Source: JBNAGF01 sp049801055 (GTDB lineage Bacteria; Pseudomonadota; Alphaproteobacteria; Rhodobacterales; Rhodobacteraceae). From it: a stretch of 64,000 nt of DNA. Of this stretch, positions 51,971-60,615 are shown one piece after another. Position 1 is the stretch's first letter; the number at the start of each line of letters is the position of its first letter. Where the stretch lies: assembly GCF_049801055.1 (NCBI RefSeq), contig NZ_JBNAGF010000001.1, forward strand, positions 496,001-560,000, written 5' to 3'. Position numbers and translations under genes: made by a program. Under the pieces are notes generated by a model that was not told where the DNA came from, searched no databases, and saw nothing but the letters and a program-made list of their open reading frames with translations.

Positions 51971-52465
51971 TCAGCGCAAGGCCCGGTCCAGTTCGTCATA
52001 GAGAGCCTTGCGTTCGTCTTCTGACAAGAACGCCCCGATTTCCACCTCGCGCCCACCACCTTTGAGCGTGACGTAGAAGGGCACAGGCCCGTCCTTTTCG
52101 TGCATTTCGGCCTTGGCCCAGTAGCGGTTGCAGTGCCACACCTGCATGTCTCCACCGGGGTTTTCGCGGGTCAGCCGGGCTATGCGGTCAGTCAGGGTCA
52201 GGGTCTCCAAAATGCGCCGGCTCCGGTAATTGGCTTCGATGGCGGCCCATATGCCGGCCACGACGATCAGAACGAAGGGCAGGATCCCCCAGAGCACCAC
52301 CGACCCGAGAACCGCGATCATCGGCAGGGTGGCAAGGGCGAACAGCGCAAGGATCACCGCAGCGGCCCCGCGCGGAGGTAAGGAATTGTGCGGCCACAGG
52401 CGCAGCACACGCGTTGCTTCGGATGATGCCTCCTCGGGCGTGTGTTCTGTCCAACTATAGGGCAT
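51971..52465 (-). CDS. DUF2244 membrane protein
   Basis: A 164-residue protein with two adjacent membrane helices (AAAVILALFALATLPMIAVL and VVLWGILPFVLIVVAGIWAA) followed by a cytosolic beta-rich domain (VWHCNRYWAKAEM, PVPFYVTLKGGGREVEIGAFL). This is the DUF2244 layout, often found next to cytochrome c oxidase genes. The ATG at 52465 (MPYSWTEHTPEE) begins the conserved part. Here it lies just after ctaD, separated by the ctaD terminator. Function unknown. Confidence 0.82.
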   Translation of the reverse strand: MPYSWTEHTPEEASSEATRVLRLWPHNSLPPRGAAAVILALFALATLPMIAVLGSVVLWGILPFVLIVVAGIWAAIEANYRSRRILETLTLTDRIARLTRENPGGDMQVWHCNRYWAKAEMHEKDGPVPFYVTLKGGGREVEIGAFLSEDERKALYDELDRALR

Positions 52466-52525
52466 GCGGCAAAGATCTAGCAGGTTGGCAGGCTCTGTCG
52501 AGGGCCCGTTGCGCCCCCGGAAATG

Positions 52526-52552
52526 AAAAGCCCCGCCAGCGAGGCGGGGCTT
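52526..52552 (-). terminator. Intrinsic terminator of ctaD
   Basis: On the minus strand AAGCCCCGCC (plus 52543-52552) pairs with GGCGGGGCTT (52528-52537) across a TCGCT loop, followed by TT and ATTT. It lies 26 nt after the ctaD stop. Confidence 0.8.
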
Positions 52553-52577
52553 GTCGGTGTCATGGCTTTGGGCCGGA

Positions 52578-54236
52578 TCAGTGCGCGTGCACCTTGTCCC
52601 AGTCCTCACGCTTTGGCAGCTGCTCGAACGTGTGCTCGGGCGGCGGCGAGGGCAGGGTCCATTCCAGCGTGTCCGCATACTCGTTCCAGTAATTGTTCTC
52701 GGTCACCTTGGCCCCGCGATACAGGGTGTAGATGACAATGCCGAAGAACAGCAGGAACGATGCAAAAGACAGGAACGCGCCATAGGACGAGATCTTGTTC
52801 CAGTATGCAAAGGCCTCGGGGTAGTCGATGTAACGGCGCGGCATGCCTTGACGGCCCAGGAAGTGCTGGGGGAAGAAGGTCACGTTGGCGCCGATAAAGA
52901 AGGTCCAGAAGTGAATCTTGGCCCAGAACTCCGAGTATTGACGGCCGCTCATCTTGCCGAGGTAGAAGTAGACCCCTGCAAAGATCGCGAACACGGCGCC
53001 AAGGCTCATCACATAATGGAAGTGCGCAACGACGTAGTAGGTGTCATGATAGGCGCGGTCCAGCGATGCCTGCGAAAGAACCACCCCGGTCACACCGCCG
53101 ACGGTGAACAGGAACAGGAAACCGAAGGCGAACAGCATCGGTGCCTTGAACTCGATCGAGCCGCCCCACATGGTCGCGATCCACGAGAAGATCTTAACAC
53201 CCGTCGGAACCGCGATGACCATCGTTGCCAGCATGAAATAGGCCTGTTGGTTGAGCGACATGCCCACGGTGTACATGTGGTGCGCCCAGACGACGAAGCC
53301 CAGAACACCAATCGCGATCAGCGCCCAGACCATCGGCAGGTAGCCAAAGACCGGCTTGCGCGAGAAGGTGGCGATCACATGCGAGATCAGGCCAAAGCCG
53401 GGCAGGATCACGATGTACACTTCGGGGTGTCCAAAGAACCACAGGATGTGCTGATACAGGATAGGATCGCCGCCGCCTGCGGGGTCAAAGAAGGTGAACC
53501 CGAAGTTGCGGTCCATCAGCAGCATGGTGATTGCGCCCGCCAGAACCGGCAGCGACAGCAGGATCAGCCACGAGGTGACGAAGATGGACCAGCTGAACAG
53601 CGGAACCTTGAACAGTGTCATCCCGGGGGCACGCATGTTCAGGAACGTGGTGATCATGTTGATTGCGCCAAGGATCGAGGAGGCACCCGATACGTGCACG
53701 GCAAAGATCGCCAGATCCATCGACATACCGCCTTCGAGCGTCGAGAGCGGCGGGTATAGCACCCAACCCACGCCCGAGCCGAGCTGGTCGTTGCCTCCCG
53801 GGGTCAGCATCGATGCCACACCCAGCGAAGTACCGGCCACATAGAGCCAGAAGCTGAGGTTGTTCATCCGCGGGAACGCCATATCCGGCGCACCGATCTG
53901 CAGCGGCATGAAGTAGTTGCCGAAGCCGCCAAACAGGGCGGGAATGACCACGAAGAACATCATCAGGACGCCGTGATAGGTGATCATCACGTTCCAGAGA
54001 TGGCCGTTCGGGGTGCAGGGATCGGCCAGAAGACCCTCCAGGCACATATACTGAACGCCGGGATCCATGAGCTCGAGGCGCATGAAAACGGTGAATACGA
54101 CGGAAATCAGGCCCACGATCGCCGAAACGACCAGATAGAGGATCCCGATATCCTTGTGGTTGGTAGACATGAACCAGCGGGTGAAGAATCCACGCTGGTC
54201 TTCATGCTCGTGGCCATGAATGGCTGCGTCTGCCAT
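52578..54236 (-). CDS. ctaD: Cytochrome c oxidase subunit I (aa3 type)
   Basis: A 552-residue haem-copper oxidase subunit with twelve membrane helices that holds haem a and the haem a3-CuB site. Landmarks are FMSTNHKDIGILYLV, NVMITYHGVLMMFFVVIP (haem a His), LWFFGHPEVYIVILPGFG (CuB His and cross-linked Tyr), AHHMYTVGM (CuB His pair) and YYVVAHFHYVMSLGA (haem His pair). It is the terminal proton-pumping oxidase for aerobic respiration. Subunits II and III are not in this window. An FnrL-type box lies 107 bp upstream. Confidence 0.97.
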   Translation of the reverse strand: MADAAIHGHEHEDQRGFFTRWFMSTNHKDIGILYLVVSAIVGLISVVFTVFMRLELMDPGVQYMCLEGLLADPCTPNGHLWNVMITYHGVLMMFFVVIPALFGGFGNYFMPLQIGAPDMAFPRMNNLSFWLYVAGTSLGVASMLTPGGNDQLGSGVGWVLYPPLSTLEGGMSMDLAIFAVHVSGASSILGAINMITTFLNMRAPGMTLFKVPLFSWSIFVTSWLILLSLPVLAGAITMLLMDRNFGFTFFDPAGGGDPILYQHILWFFGHPEVYIVILPGFGLISHVIATFSRKPVFGYLPMVWALIAIGVLGFVVWAHHMYTVGMSLNQQAYFMLATMVIAVPTGVKIFSWIATMWGGSIEFKAPMLFAFGFLFLFTVGGVTGVVLSQASLDRAYHDTYYVVAHFHYVMSLGAVFAIFAGVYFYLGKMSGRQYSEFWAKIHFWTFFIGANVTFFPQHFLGRQGMPRRYIDYPEAFAYWNKISSYGAFLSFASFLLFFGIVIYTLYRGAKVTENNYWNEYADTLEWTLPSPPPEHTFEQLPKREDWDKVHAH

Positions 54237-54342
54237 TTAAGCTGCCTCCTGTTGCAATAGCTACGCCGCAAAGGGAGTCGCCCCTTCGCGTCGGTTTCCT
54301 GCTGGTTTTAGAATGCGTGTGCTTCTGCTTCAATGGCCGAGT

Positions 54343-54356
54343 TTGATCTAGATCAA
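54343..54356. promoter_or_regulatory. FnrL/FNR-type box between ctaD and the HIT gene
   Basis: TTGATCTAGATCAA is a perfect palindrome that fits the FNR consensus TTGAT-N4-ATCAA. It lies 107 bp upstream of the ctaD start and 178 bp upstream of the HIT start, in a divergent intergenic region of 297 bp that otherwise shows no gene. In this group FnrL is known to switch respiratory genes at low oxygen. Which of the two genes it controls, and with what sign, is inference. Confidence 0.7.
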
Positions 54357-54533
54357 GATAAATGGCCGCACCCCTCTTGTGGTGTGGGGGAATCCGGCAG
54401 GAAGCTGCATGTGTTGGGCCAATTCTGGGATGCGACCGGCAAAACCGGCCTTTCAGGGCGCAGTCGGAACGACGTGACCTTGACCTCGGGAATCGCCCGC
54501 AGCAGAAACGGGGCAGTCAGACAGGAGACCAGC

Positions 54534-54947
54534 ATGGCCTATGATCCCGATAACATCTTCGCCAAAATCCTCCGCGGAGAGATCCCGTCAAACCGTGTTT
54601 TTGAAGATGATGAGACACTTGTGTTCATGGACATCATGCCTCGGGCCGACGGGCATCTGCTGGTGATTCCAAAAACACCCTGCCGCAACGTACTTGATGC
54701 CTCGCCCGAGCAACTGGCCGCCGTTATGAAGACGGTTCAGAAAATGGCCCATGTTGTAACGCAGGCCCTGGGGGCCGACGGTGTCACTGTGCAGCAGTTC
54801 AACGAAGCTGCCGGCGGGCAGGAGGTTTTTCACCTGCATTTCCACATCCTGCCACGCCATGAGGGTGTCAGCTTGCGGGCGCCTGGCCAGATGGGCGACA
54901 TGGAGCAGATCGCTGCATTGGCCGAAAAAATCCGAGCAGCCACCTGA
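54534..54947 (+). CDS. HIT family protein (histidine triad)
   Basis: A 137-residue Hint-like nucleotide hydrolase or transferase. Motifs are NIFAKILRGEIPSNRVFEDDE, FMDIMPRADGHLLVIPK and the triad VFHLHFHILPRHEG (HxHxH). AGGAGA precedes the ATG at 54534. The substrate is probably a nucleoside phosphoramidate. It is divergent from ctaD. Confidence 0.93.
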   Translation: MAYDPDNIFAKILRGEIPSNRVFEDDETLVFMDIMPRADGHLLVIPKTPCRNVLDASPEQLAAVMKTVQKMAHVVTQALGADGVTVQQFNEAAGGQEVFHLHFHILPRHEGVSLRAPGQMGDMEQIAALAEKIRAAT

Positions 54948-55052
54948 TAGATCAGAGATTTCTATTGCAATATTTCAATGATTTACGGGGAGATCTTCAG
55001 CCATCCTTGGTTCTGGCCGCCCTAACAGTTTGCCCGCGGTCAATACGGTTCG

Positions 55053-55700
55053 TCAGTCACCGAATATCTCTTGGAACGTTTTGCGCAGCGCCACGTCCAC
55101 GTCTGACATGGTGACGGGCAATCCCAGATCCACGAGACTGGTCACGCCATGTTCAGAGATGCCGCAGGGAACGATCCCTGAGAAATGTTCCAGATCCGGC
55201 TCTACATTGATCGAGATTCCGTGAAAGCTGATCCACTTTCGCAGCCGTATCCCAATGGCGGCGACCTTGTCTTCGGCTTTTGCGCCGGTTGCCGTCAGCG
55301 GCTTGTCATCCCGCTGCACCCACACGCCGACCCGGCCGCAGCGAATCTCGCCCCTGACGTTGAACTCTGCCAATGCGGCGATCACCCATTCTTCGAGCTG
55401 TTTCACAAATCGACGCACATCATGCCCACGTTTGCCGACGTCCAGCATGACATAGACAACCCGCTGCCCGGGGCCGTGATACGTATACTGACCGCCGCGC
55501 TTGCTGGCGTAGACCGGGAATCTGTCGGGATCGGTCAGGTCTTCGCGCTGCGCCGAGGTGCCGGCGCTATAGAGCGGCGGGTGCTCCACCAGCCAGATGC
55601 ACTCTTCGGCCGTTCCGGCGGCAATCTGCGCGGCCCGGTCCTCCATGAAGCGGACGGCGTCGTCATAATCCGTCAGCCCGTCTGTCACGATCCATTCCAT
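55053..55700 (-). CDS. lipB: Lipoyl(octanoyl) transferase
   Basis: A 215-residue enzyme that moves octanoyl from acyl carrier protein to lipoyl domains, the first step of lipoate synthesis. Motifs are CIWLVEHPPLYSAGTSAQ, RGGQYTYHGPGQRVVYVML, and the catalytic region AIGIRLRKWISFHGISINV with FSGIVPCGISEHGVTSL (acyl-thioester Cys in VPCGI). Length is standard. It follows the DsbA-type gene by 40 bp on the same strand. Confidence 0.95.
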   Translation of the reverse strand: MEWIVTDGLTDYDDAVRFMEDRAAQIAAGTAEECIWLVEHPPLYSAGTSAQREDLTDPDRFPVYASKRGGQYTYHGPGQRVVYVMLDVGKRGHDVRRFVKQLEEWVIAALAEFNVRGEIRCGRVGVWVQRDDKPLTATGAKAEDKVAAIGIRLRKWISFHGISINVEPDLEHFSGIVPCGISEHGVTSLVDLGLPVTMSDVDVALRKTFQEIFGD

Positions 55701-55740
55701 GGGCGTGTTCCTAACCTGTGGCCGCGGACGAGGGAAGGGG

Positions 55741-56400
55741 TCAGGCGGCTTCGGCCAGACAGCGTTCGATCACCTGGACATATGTGTCTTCGCCCTGTGC
55801 GCCGGTCACAAGGTATTTTCCGCCGAAAACCATTGCGGGCACTCCGCGCACGCCCCGATCGGTCCAGAATTTCTGCTTTTCTCGCACAGCGGCGGCATGA
55901 TCGCCCAACCGCAGCGCTTCGCGCGCCGCGTCAGGGTCAAGCCCGGCCTCTCCGGCCGCTGCGACCAGAACATCGATTTGGGACACGTCCCTGCCTTGGG
56001 TGAAATAGGCGGTGAACAGGGCCAGCTTCAGAGGGTGCTGTCGCCCTTTGCCTTCGGCCCAGTCCAATAGCTGATGGGCTTGGAACGTGTTCACAATGCG
56101 GCTGTCGTCGCTGAAATTGAACTCAAACCCCACTTCTTTCCCTAGCCTTGTCAGTTGCTCGCGCGCCTGTTGGCTCTGCGCGGCAGTCGTGCCGTATTTT
56201 TCCATGATATGGTCGCGCAGATTCTGCCCCTCGGCCGGCATTGTGGAATTCAGCTCGAACGGGTGCCAGCGAAGGTGCGCAAGAACACCGGTTCGGGACA
56301 GGGCGCGATCCAGTTGACGATAGCCCACGATACACCATGGGCACACCACATCTGAAACGATATCAATCTGCAGAACCGGGCGAGATGGATCGGTCGTCAT
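55741..56400 (-). CDS. DsbA family oxidoreductase (FrnE-like)
   Basis: A 219-residue thioredoxin-fold protein without a signal peptide, hence cytosolic. The active site is DVVCPWCIVGYRQL (CPWC). A helical insertion follows with HPFELNSTMPAEGQNLR, then GVRGVPAMVFGGKYLVTGAQ with the cis-Pro. These are hallmarks of FrnE/2-hydroxychromene-isomerase-like DsbA proteins. CAGGAG precedes the ATG at 56400. Its substrate is unknown. Confidence 0.88.
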   Translation of the reverse strand: MTTDPSRPVLQIDIVSDVVCPWCIVGYRQLDRALSRTGVLAHLRWHPFELNSTMPAEGQNLRDHIMEKYGTTAAQSQQAREQLTRLGKEVGFEFNFSDDSRIVNTFQAHQLLDWAEGKGRQHPLKLALFTAYFTQGRDVSQIDVLVAAAGEAGLDPDAAREALRLGDHAAAVREKQKFWTDRGVRGVPAMVFGGKYLVTGAQGEDTYVQVIERCLAEAA

Positions 56401-56526
56401 GGGTTGCTCCTGCGGATCACCACGTCGGGATATTGCACCGATACCGGAAATCAATCCATCCCGTGTTTTTGCCTCTTCACATCCCCCAAAGCCTCGTCTA
56501 TACGCCCCTACACCAAGCCTGACAGT

Positions 56527-56613
56527 GCGGTCGTGGCGGAATTGGTAGACGCGCAGCGTTGAGGTCGCTGTGGGGTAACACCCGTGGAAGTTCGAGTCTT
56601 CTCGACCGCACCA
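56527..56613 (+). tRNA. tRNA-Leu (anticodon GAG)
   Basis: An 87-nt cloverleaf with encoded CCA. The acceptor arms are GCGGTCG (56527-56533) and CGACCGC (56603-56609), followed by A and CCA. The D loop carries AATTGGTAGACG. The anticodon arm is CAGCG-TTGAGGT-CGCTG with anticodon GAG. A long variable arm (class II, TGGGG-TAAC-ACCCG) and the T loop TTCGAGT follow. It reads CUC and CUU codons. Confidence 0.96.
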
Positions 56614-56912
56614 TCTTTCTCAGACAATCTGCTGTTGATCGGTACTTTTTGTGCAGATGTCGGTGTTCGATTACCCGTTTTTTGACACACGGATCGGATG
56701 AAGAACCCTATGAACCTGGTCGTTACGCCTCGAGATTCGGGTTGTCGGGTCCGCTGTTCCTGTCCCAAACCAATCTAAAGTCCGAGCACGAAGACACTTC
56801 AACTGACCACGCCTCACCGGCGGATCAGTTGTAACTTTGCTGGCAGGGCGTTCCATGGTCTGCGGAATTGCACAGGGCGAACCAACAGCGTTGGTCGCGC
56901 CCCAGCCCGGGG
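56614..56912. other. Gene-free stretch after tRNA-Leu
   Basis: About 300 bp between the tRNA and the stop of the CoxL-like gene. No integrase, no repeat of the tRNA 3' end and no credible gene is visible; a 91-codon frame runs through it from inside the tRNA and was rejected. A short T run (gttttttgac) follows no clear stem. Confidence 0.5.
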
Positions 56913-59207
56913 TTAGTGTTTGTCCGCGCGACCTTGCACCAGAGCCCAGATACGACCGGGGGTAAGCGGGATGTCGATCTGCTTGGTTTCATGGCCCCGC
57001 AGCGCGTCGGCGACGGCATTGGCGGCGGCTGCGATCGCGCCAACGGTTCCCGCTTCGCCGCAGCCCTTTACCCCTAACGGGTTTGCTGAGGAGGGCACTG
57101 GTTCATTGCAGTAGTCGAAGGCAGGAAAGTCGGTGGCTCGTGGCATCGCATAGTCCATGAAGCTTGCTGTCAGAAGCTGACCATCCTCATCGAACGCGGT
57201 GTTTTCAATCAGCGCCTGTCCGATTCCCTGCGCGCAGCCTCCGTGGACCTGCCCTTCGACCAACACGGGATTGAGCAGGTTTCCGAAATCACTCACCACC
57301 GTGTACCGGTCGAGCGTTACAGATCCGGTCTCGGGGTCGACCTCGACCTCTGCAACATGGGCGCCGTTTGGAAAGGCCCAGGTGTCAATCTCGCCAACAC
57401 CTTCGACCGAGAGTAGATCGAGGCGCCCCGCAGCGCGGATCATTTCTGCGGCATCCAGCAGGGAGGGCGTCAGGTTCGAGCCGGGCGCCCGAAATGTCTC
57501 CCCATCGAATTCGATTTCTTGGGGATCAACACCCATGGCTTCGGCCAGAACCGGTCGGAACGCCTCGACCGTATTGGCAACCGTCACCAAAGTTGCATTG
57601 CCAACGGTTGTGGCCGAGCTTGAGCCGCCGGTTCCCACTCCGATGCCCACCCTGTCGCTGTCACCCTGTTCAATACTGATCCTGTCTTCGGGAAGGCCGG
57701 AATGATCCGCCAGGAACATCGTAAACACGCTTTCATGCCCCTGTCCGGCAGATTGGGAGGGAACCGTCAGTTTGATTTTTTCGTCTTCTAAAAAATCCAG
57801 CCGCGTGCTGACCTTGGAGCTGCCGATGGCGTTCATGATGTAGTAACTCAACCCGATCCCGCGAAGTCGACCCTGGGATCCGCTGGCAGCCTTGCGCCGC
57901 TCGAAACCATCAATATCTGCGATACTTGCGGCTCGGTTGAGAACCTTTTCGTAATCAGCCGGGTCATATTGCTCTCCCATGGCGGTGGAGTAGGGGAATT
58001 GACCGGGCTGGATGAAATTCCGGCGTCGCAGCTCCCACGGGTCCACGCCGAGATCATTGGCGGCATAGTCCATCATCCGTTCAAGAAGATAACTCGCCTC
58101 GGCACGTCCGGCCCCGCGATAGGCATCTGTCTGTGCCGAGTTGGTGTAGATGCCCTTTACGTTCAGGGCGCAGTTCTGAACGTGATAGGCACCGGTCAGG
58201 ACCATTGCAAAATAGTCGGTTTGGATGAGTTGACCCAGATCGCTGTTATAGGCCCCCAGATTGCACGCCGTATCGACGCGATACCCGATCAGTCGGTAGT
58301 TTTCGTCAAATGCCATCTCGGCCAGGTGCTCCAGATCACGTGCGCCGGCATCGGTCTGCATTGCCTCAATACGCTCGGACATCCAGCGGACGGCGCGTTG
58401 CAATTCGTGCGCTGCATAGGCCACGAGAATGGGCTCGGGATAGGACATGGCCTTCATACCGAAGCCACCACCCACATCAGGTGTCGTCACCCGGATTGTC
58501 TCCGGTGCGAGGCCAAGGATCTGCGACAGCGAATCCCGTGTGCTGTCGACACCCTGACCATTGACCGCGACATGCAGCCTTCCATCCGAGGGCAGAGCAT
58601 AGCACCCGCGCGGTTCGATTGAATTGACCGTGATCCTGTTGTTTCGCACGGATCTGGATACCTTGTGCGCAGCCCGTTCAAAGGCAGCCTGACAGGCAGA
58701 GATATCCCCCTTGGACCAATGAAATGCACAGTTGTCCGGCACCTCTGCGTGCAATGGGGGTCCACCTTCGCTGAGACGGGTGTGCGCCGAAATTTCTTCG
58801 TATTCGAATTCAACCTGTTCGCACGCATCCTTGGCGATATGAGGTGTTTCTGCGATGACCACGGCAAGAGGTTCGCCGACAAAGCGCACCTTGTCTTCTG
58901 CCAGCAGCGGGCGACGCGGCGCGGCCCCGGTGCTGCCATCCGGGCATACCAGAACCTCAAAGGGCAGCCCGTCGACGATCCCGGCGGCGTGAAGGTCAGC
59001 GGCAGCCAACACCAGATGCACACCCTGCATCTCACGGGCTTCGGACAGATCCAGCTTTGTTATTTTGGCATGGGCGACCGGCGATCTGAAGAAATGGGCA
59101 TAAAGCGCGTCGGGCGGCGCTGTATTTTCGACAAATGTTCCTTGGCCTTGCAGCAGCCTGACATCCTCGCGCCGAGTCCAGCGGCGGCGGGCTCCGAATT
59201 TCTTCAT
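56913..59207 (-). CDS. Xanthine dehydrogenase-family molybdopterin-binding subunit (form II CoxL-like)
   Basis: A 764-residue large subunit of a molybdenum hydroxylase. Motifs are DVGGGFGMKAMSYPE, AYRGAGRAEASYLLER, GQGHESVFTMFL, VEGQVHGGCAQGIGQAL and the catalytic Glu in GVKGCGEAGTVGAI. AYRGAGR marks the form II group; true CO dehydrogenases have AYxCSFR. These enzymes normally need an FAD subunit (CoxM) and a [2Fe-2S] subunit (CoxS), neither of which is adjacent. The ATG at 59207 has AGGAGA at short spacing. The substrate is unknown, probably an aldehyde, purine or N-heterocycle. Confidence 0.88.
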   Translation of the reverse strand: MKKFGARRRWTRREDVRLLQGQGTFVENTAPPDALYAHFFRSPVAHAKITKLDLSEAREMQGVHLVLAAADLHAAGIVDGLPFEVLVCPDGSTGAAPRRPLLAEDKVRFVGEPLAVVIAETPHIAKDACEQVEFEYEEISAHTRLSEGGPPLHAEVPDNCAFHWSKGDISACQAAFERAAHKVSRSVRNNRITVNSIEPRGCYALPSDGRLHVAVNGQGVDSTRDSLSQILGLAPETIRVTTPDVGGGFGMKAMSYPEPILVAYAAHELQRAVRWMSERIEAMQTDAGARDLEHLAEMAFDENYRLIGYRVDTACNLGAYNSDLGQLIQTDYFAMVLTGAYHVQNCALNVKGIYTNSAQTDAYRGAGRAEASYLLERMMDYAANDLGVDPWELRRRNFIQPGQFPYSTAMGEQYDPADYEKVLNRAASIADIDGFERRKAASGSQGRLRGIGLSYYIMNAIGSSKVSTRLDFLEDEKIKLTVPSQSAGQGHESVFTMFLADHSGLPEDRISIEQGDSDRVGIGVGTGGSSSATTVGNATLVTVANTVEAFRPVLAEAMGVDPQEIEFDGETFRAPGSNLTPSLLDAAEMIRAAGRLDLLSVEGVGEIDTWAFPNGAHVAEVEVDPETGSVTLDRYTVVSDFGNLLNPVLVEGQVHGGCAQGIGQALIENTAFDEDGQLLTASFMDYAMPRATDFPAFDYCNEPVPSSANPLGVKGCGEAGTVGAIAAAANAVADALRGHETKQIDIPLTPGRIWALVQGRADKH

Positions 59208-59484
59208 GAGATTCTCCTGCTTGCGACAAGGGCAGTAACTCTGAACATTGTCACCATCGGGACCAAACACCTAGCATTAAGCGACGCCGGAAATGATGTT
59301 CCCGGCTTGAGCCGGAAAATCAGAAATTCTCGGGCCGGTGGCAGCCCGTTGTTCGGGCCACATGTCTAATCGGCTTTTTGCTTTCAGCGAAGGATACCGA
59401 ATACCTGCCGAAACAATTGGCTGGCAAACCGGCGGAACCGGTGCCAAGGTTTTCAACGAGATATGACAAGGATGAGGCCACTGA

Positions 59485-60615
59485 ATGGAGCCAGCTTCGG
59501 AAGCCGCGTCTTCGGTGTTGGATGAGACCGGCAAGGAAATCGATTCCCTGCTGTCGTATTTGACGGTGGAGGCCCTGATCTGGCCGCTTGTTGGTGTGTT
59601 CTTGGTGTTCATCCTGCGCAAGCGTATCTCAGCCTTGTGCCTTGTCGCCGTGAGGGCGCTTCTGAAACGGTTCGATGTCGCGTTAAGCGACGAGGTTTCC
59701 GGGCAGCTCAAAACAGCCGCAGAAATCCTGATCGTGACCTTCTCGGTCTATGTGACCTTTGAGATTCTGGTCCCGGACGGTGTGGCCAAAGTATTCCTGA
59801 ACAGAGTTTTGGCGTCGGTTGCCATCGTCGCCATCTTCGGGGCCTGGTTCCAACTCAGCGGGCCGTTTGCGTCGCTGCTGCAAAACGATAAATCCAGCCT
59901 TGTGACGTCGGAAGCGGGCTGGATCGAGAGGATCACGCAATTTGCCATTTTGCTGTTTGGCCTGACGTCGTTGCTCAAGGTCTGGCAGATAGACATTTCA
60001 GGCGCCCTTACCGGGGTCGGTGTTCTGGGGGCAGGGCTGGCCATCGCCACCCAGGACCTGATCCGCAACCTCGTTGCTGGAATGACCAATATCAGCGAAA
60101 AGCGGTTCGAGACCGGCGATGCGATCGAGGTCGAAGGTCAGTTTGTCGGGACCGTAAAGAGGATCGATCTGAGATCCACGCTCGTTGTCGGGTTTGACCA
60201 GATCCCCCGTCATATTCCCAACTCTGAACTGTCCAACACGATCGTACTGAATTATTCGGCTCGCAGCCACAGGCGGGTCATGTTGAAAGTGCCCTTGTTG
60301 CGGTCGTCCACACAGGAACAGATCGAAACCGTGCGTGATGGGCTGCGCGAATACCACAAATCCTGCGGGGACTTCGAGCTTGGCAGCGATGCGCCTGATT
60401 ACATCTATGTGGCAGAGCTTGGTCCGAGTTCGGTAGATATCCTGATCTATGTCTGGACGATCGGGCCGGATTACGAGCAGTTCCTTGCCGCGACCGAAAG
60501 ACTGACCTTTGAAATTCTGAAGGTGACCCGCGCCGCGGGGACAGGGCTCGCTTATCCGACTCAGACCCTGAATGTCGATCCGCGCAGCCTGCCGGATTTC
60601 AAAGCAGCGGACTGA
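59485..60615 (+). CDS. MscS-type mechanosensitive ion channel protein
   Basis: A 376-residue membrane protein with about four helices before the MscS core. The pore helix region is LTGVGVLGAGLAIATQDLIRNLVAG, followed by the beta domain (DAIEVEGQFVGTVKRIDLRST, RHIPNSELSNTIVLNYS) and an alpha/beta vestibule domain. It releases solutes on hypo-osmotic shock or acts as a small-conductance channel. GAGG lies 7 nt before the ATG. Its 3' end overlaps the convergent cardiolipin synthase gene by 17 bp. Confidence 0.9.
   Translation: MEPASEAASSVLDETGKEIDSLLSYLTVEALIWPLVGVFLVFILRKRISALCLVAVRALLKRFDVALSDEVSGQLKTAAEILIVTFSVYVTFEILVPDGVAKVFLNRVLASVAIVAIFGAWFQLSGPFASLLQNDKSSLVTSEAGWIERITQFAILLFGLTSLLKVWQIDISGALTGVGVLGAGLAIATQDLIRNLVAGMTNISEKRFETGDAIEVEGQFVGTVKRIDLRSTLVVGFDQIPRHIPNSELSNTIVLNYSARSHRRVMLKVPLLRSSTQEQIETVRDGLREYHKSCGDFELGSDAPDYIYVAELGPSSVDILIYVWTIGPDYEQFLAATERLTFEILKVTRAAGTGLAYPTQTLNVDPRSLPDFKAAD

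Noticed and set aside
56559..56834. 91-codon frame starting inside the tRNA-Leu gene
   Set aside because: It begins within the tRNA, has no family resemblance and no ribosome-binding site.
56527..56912. tRNA-Leu as an integration site for a mobile element
   Set aside because: No integrase, no direct repeat of the tRNA 3' end and no phage-like genes are seen nearby.
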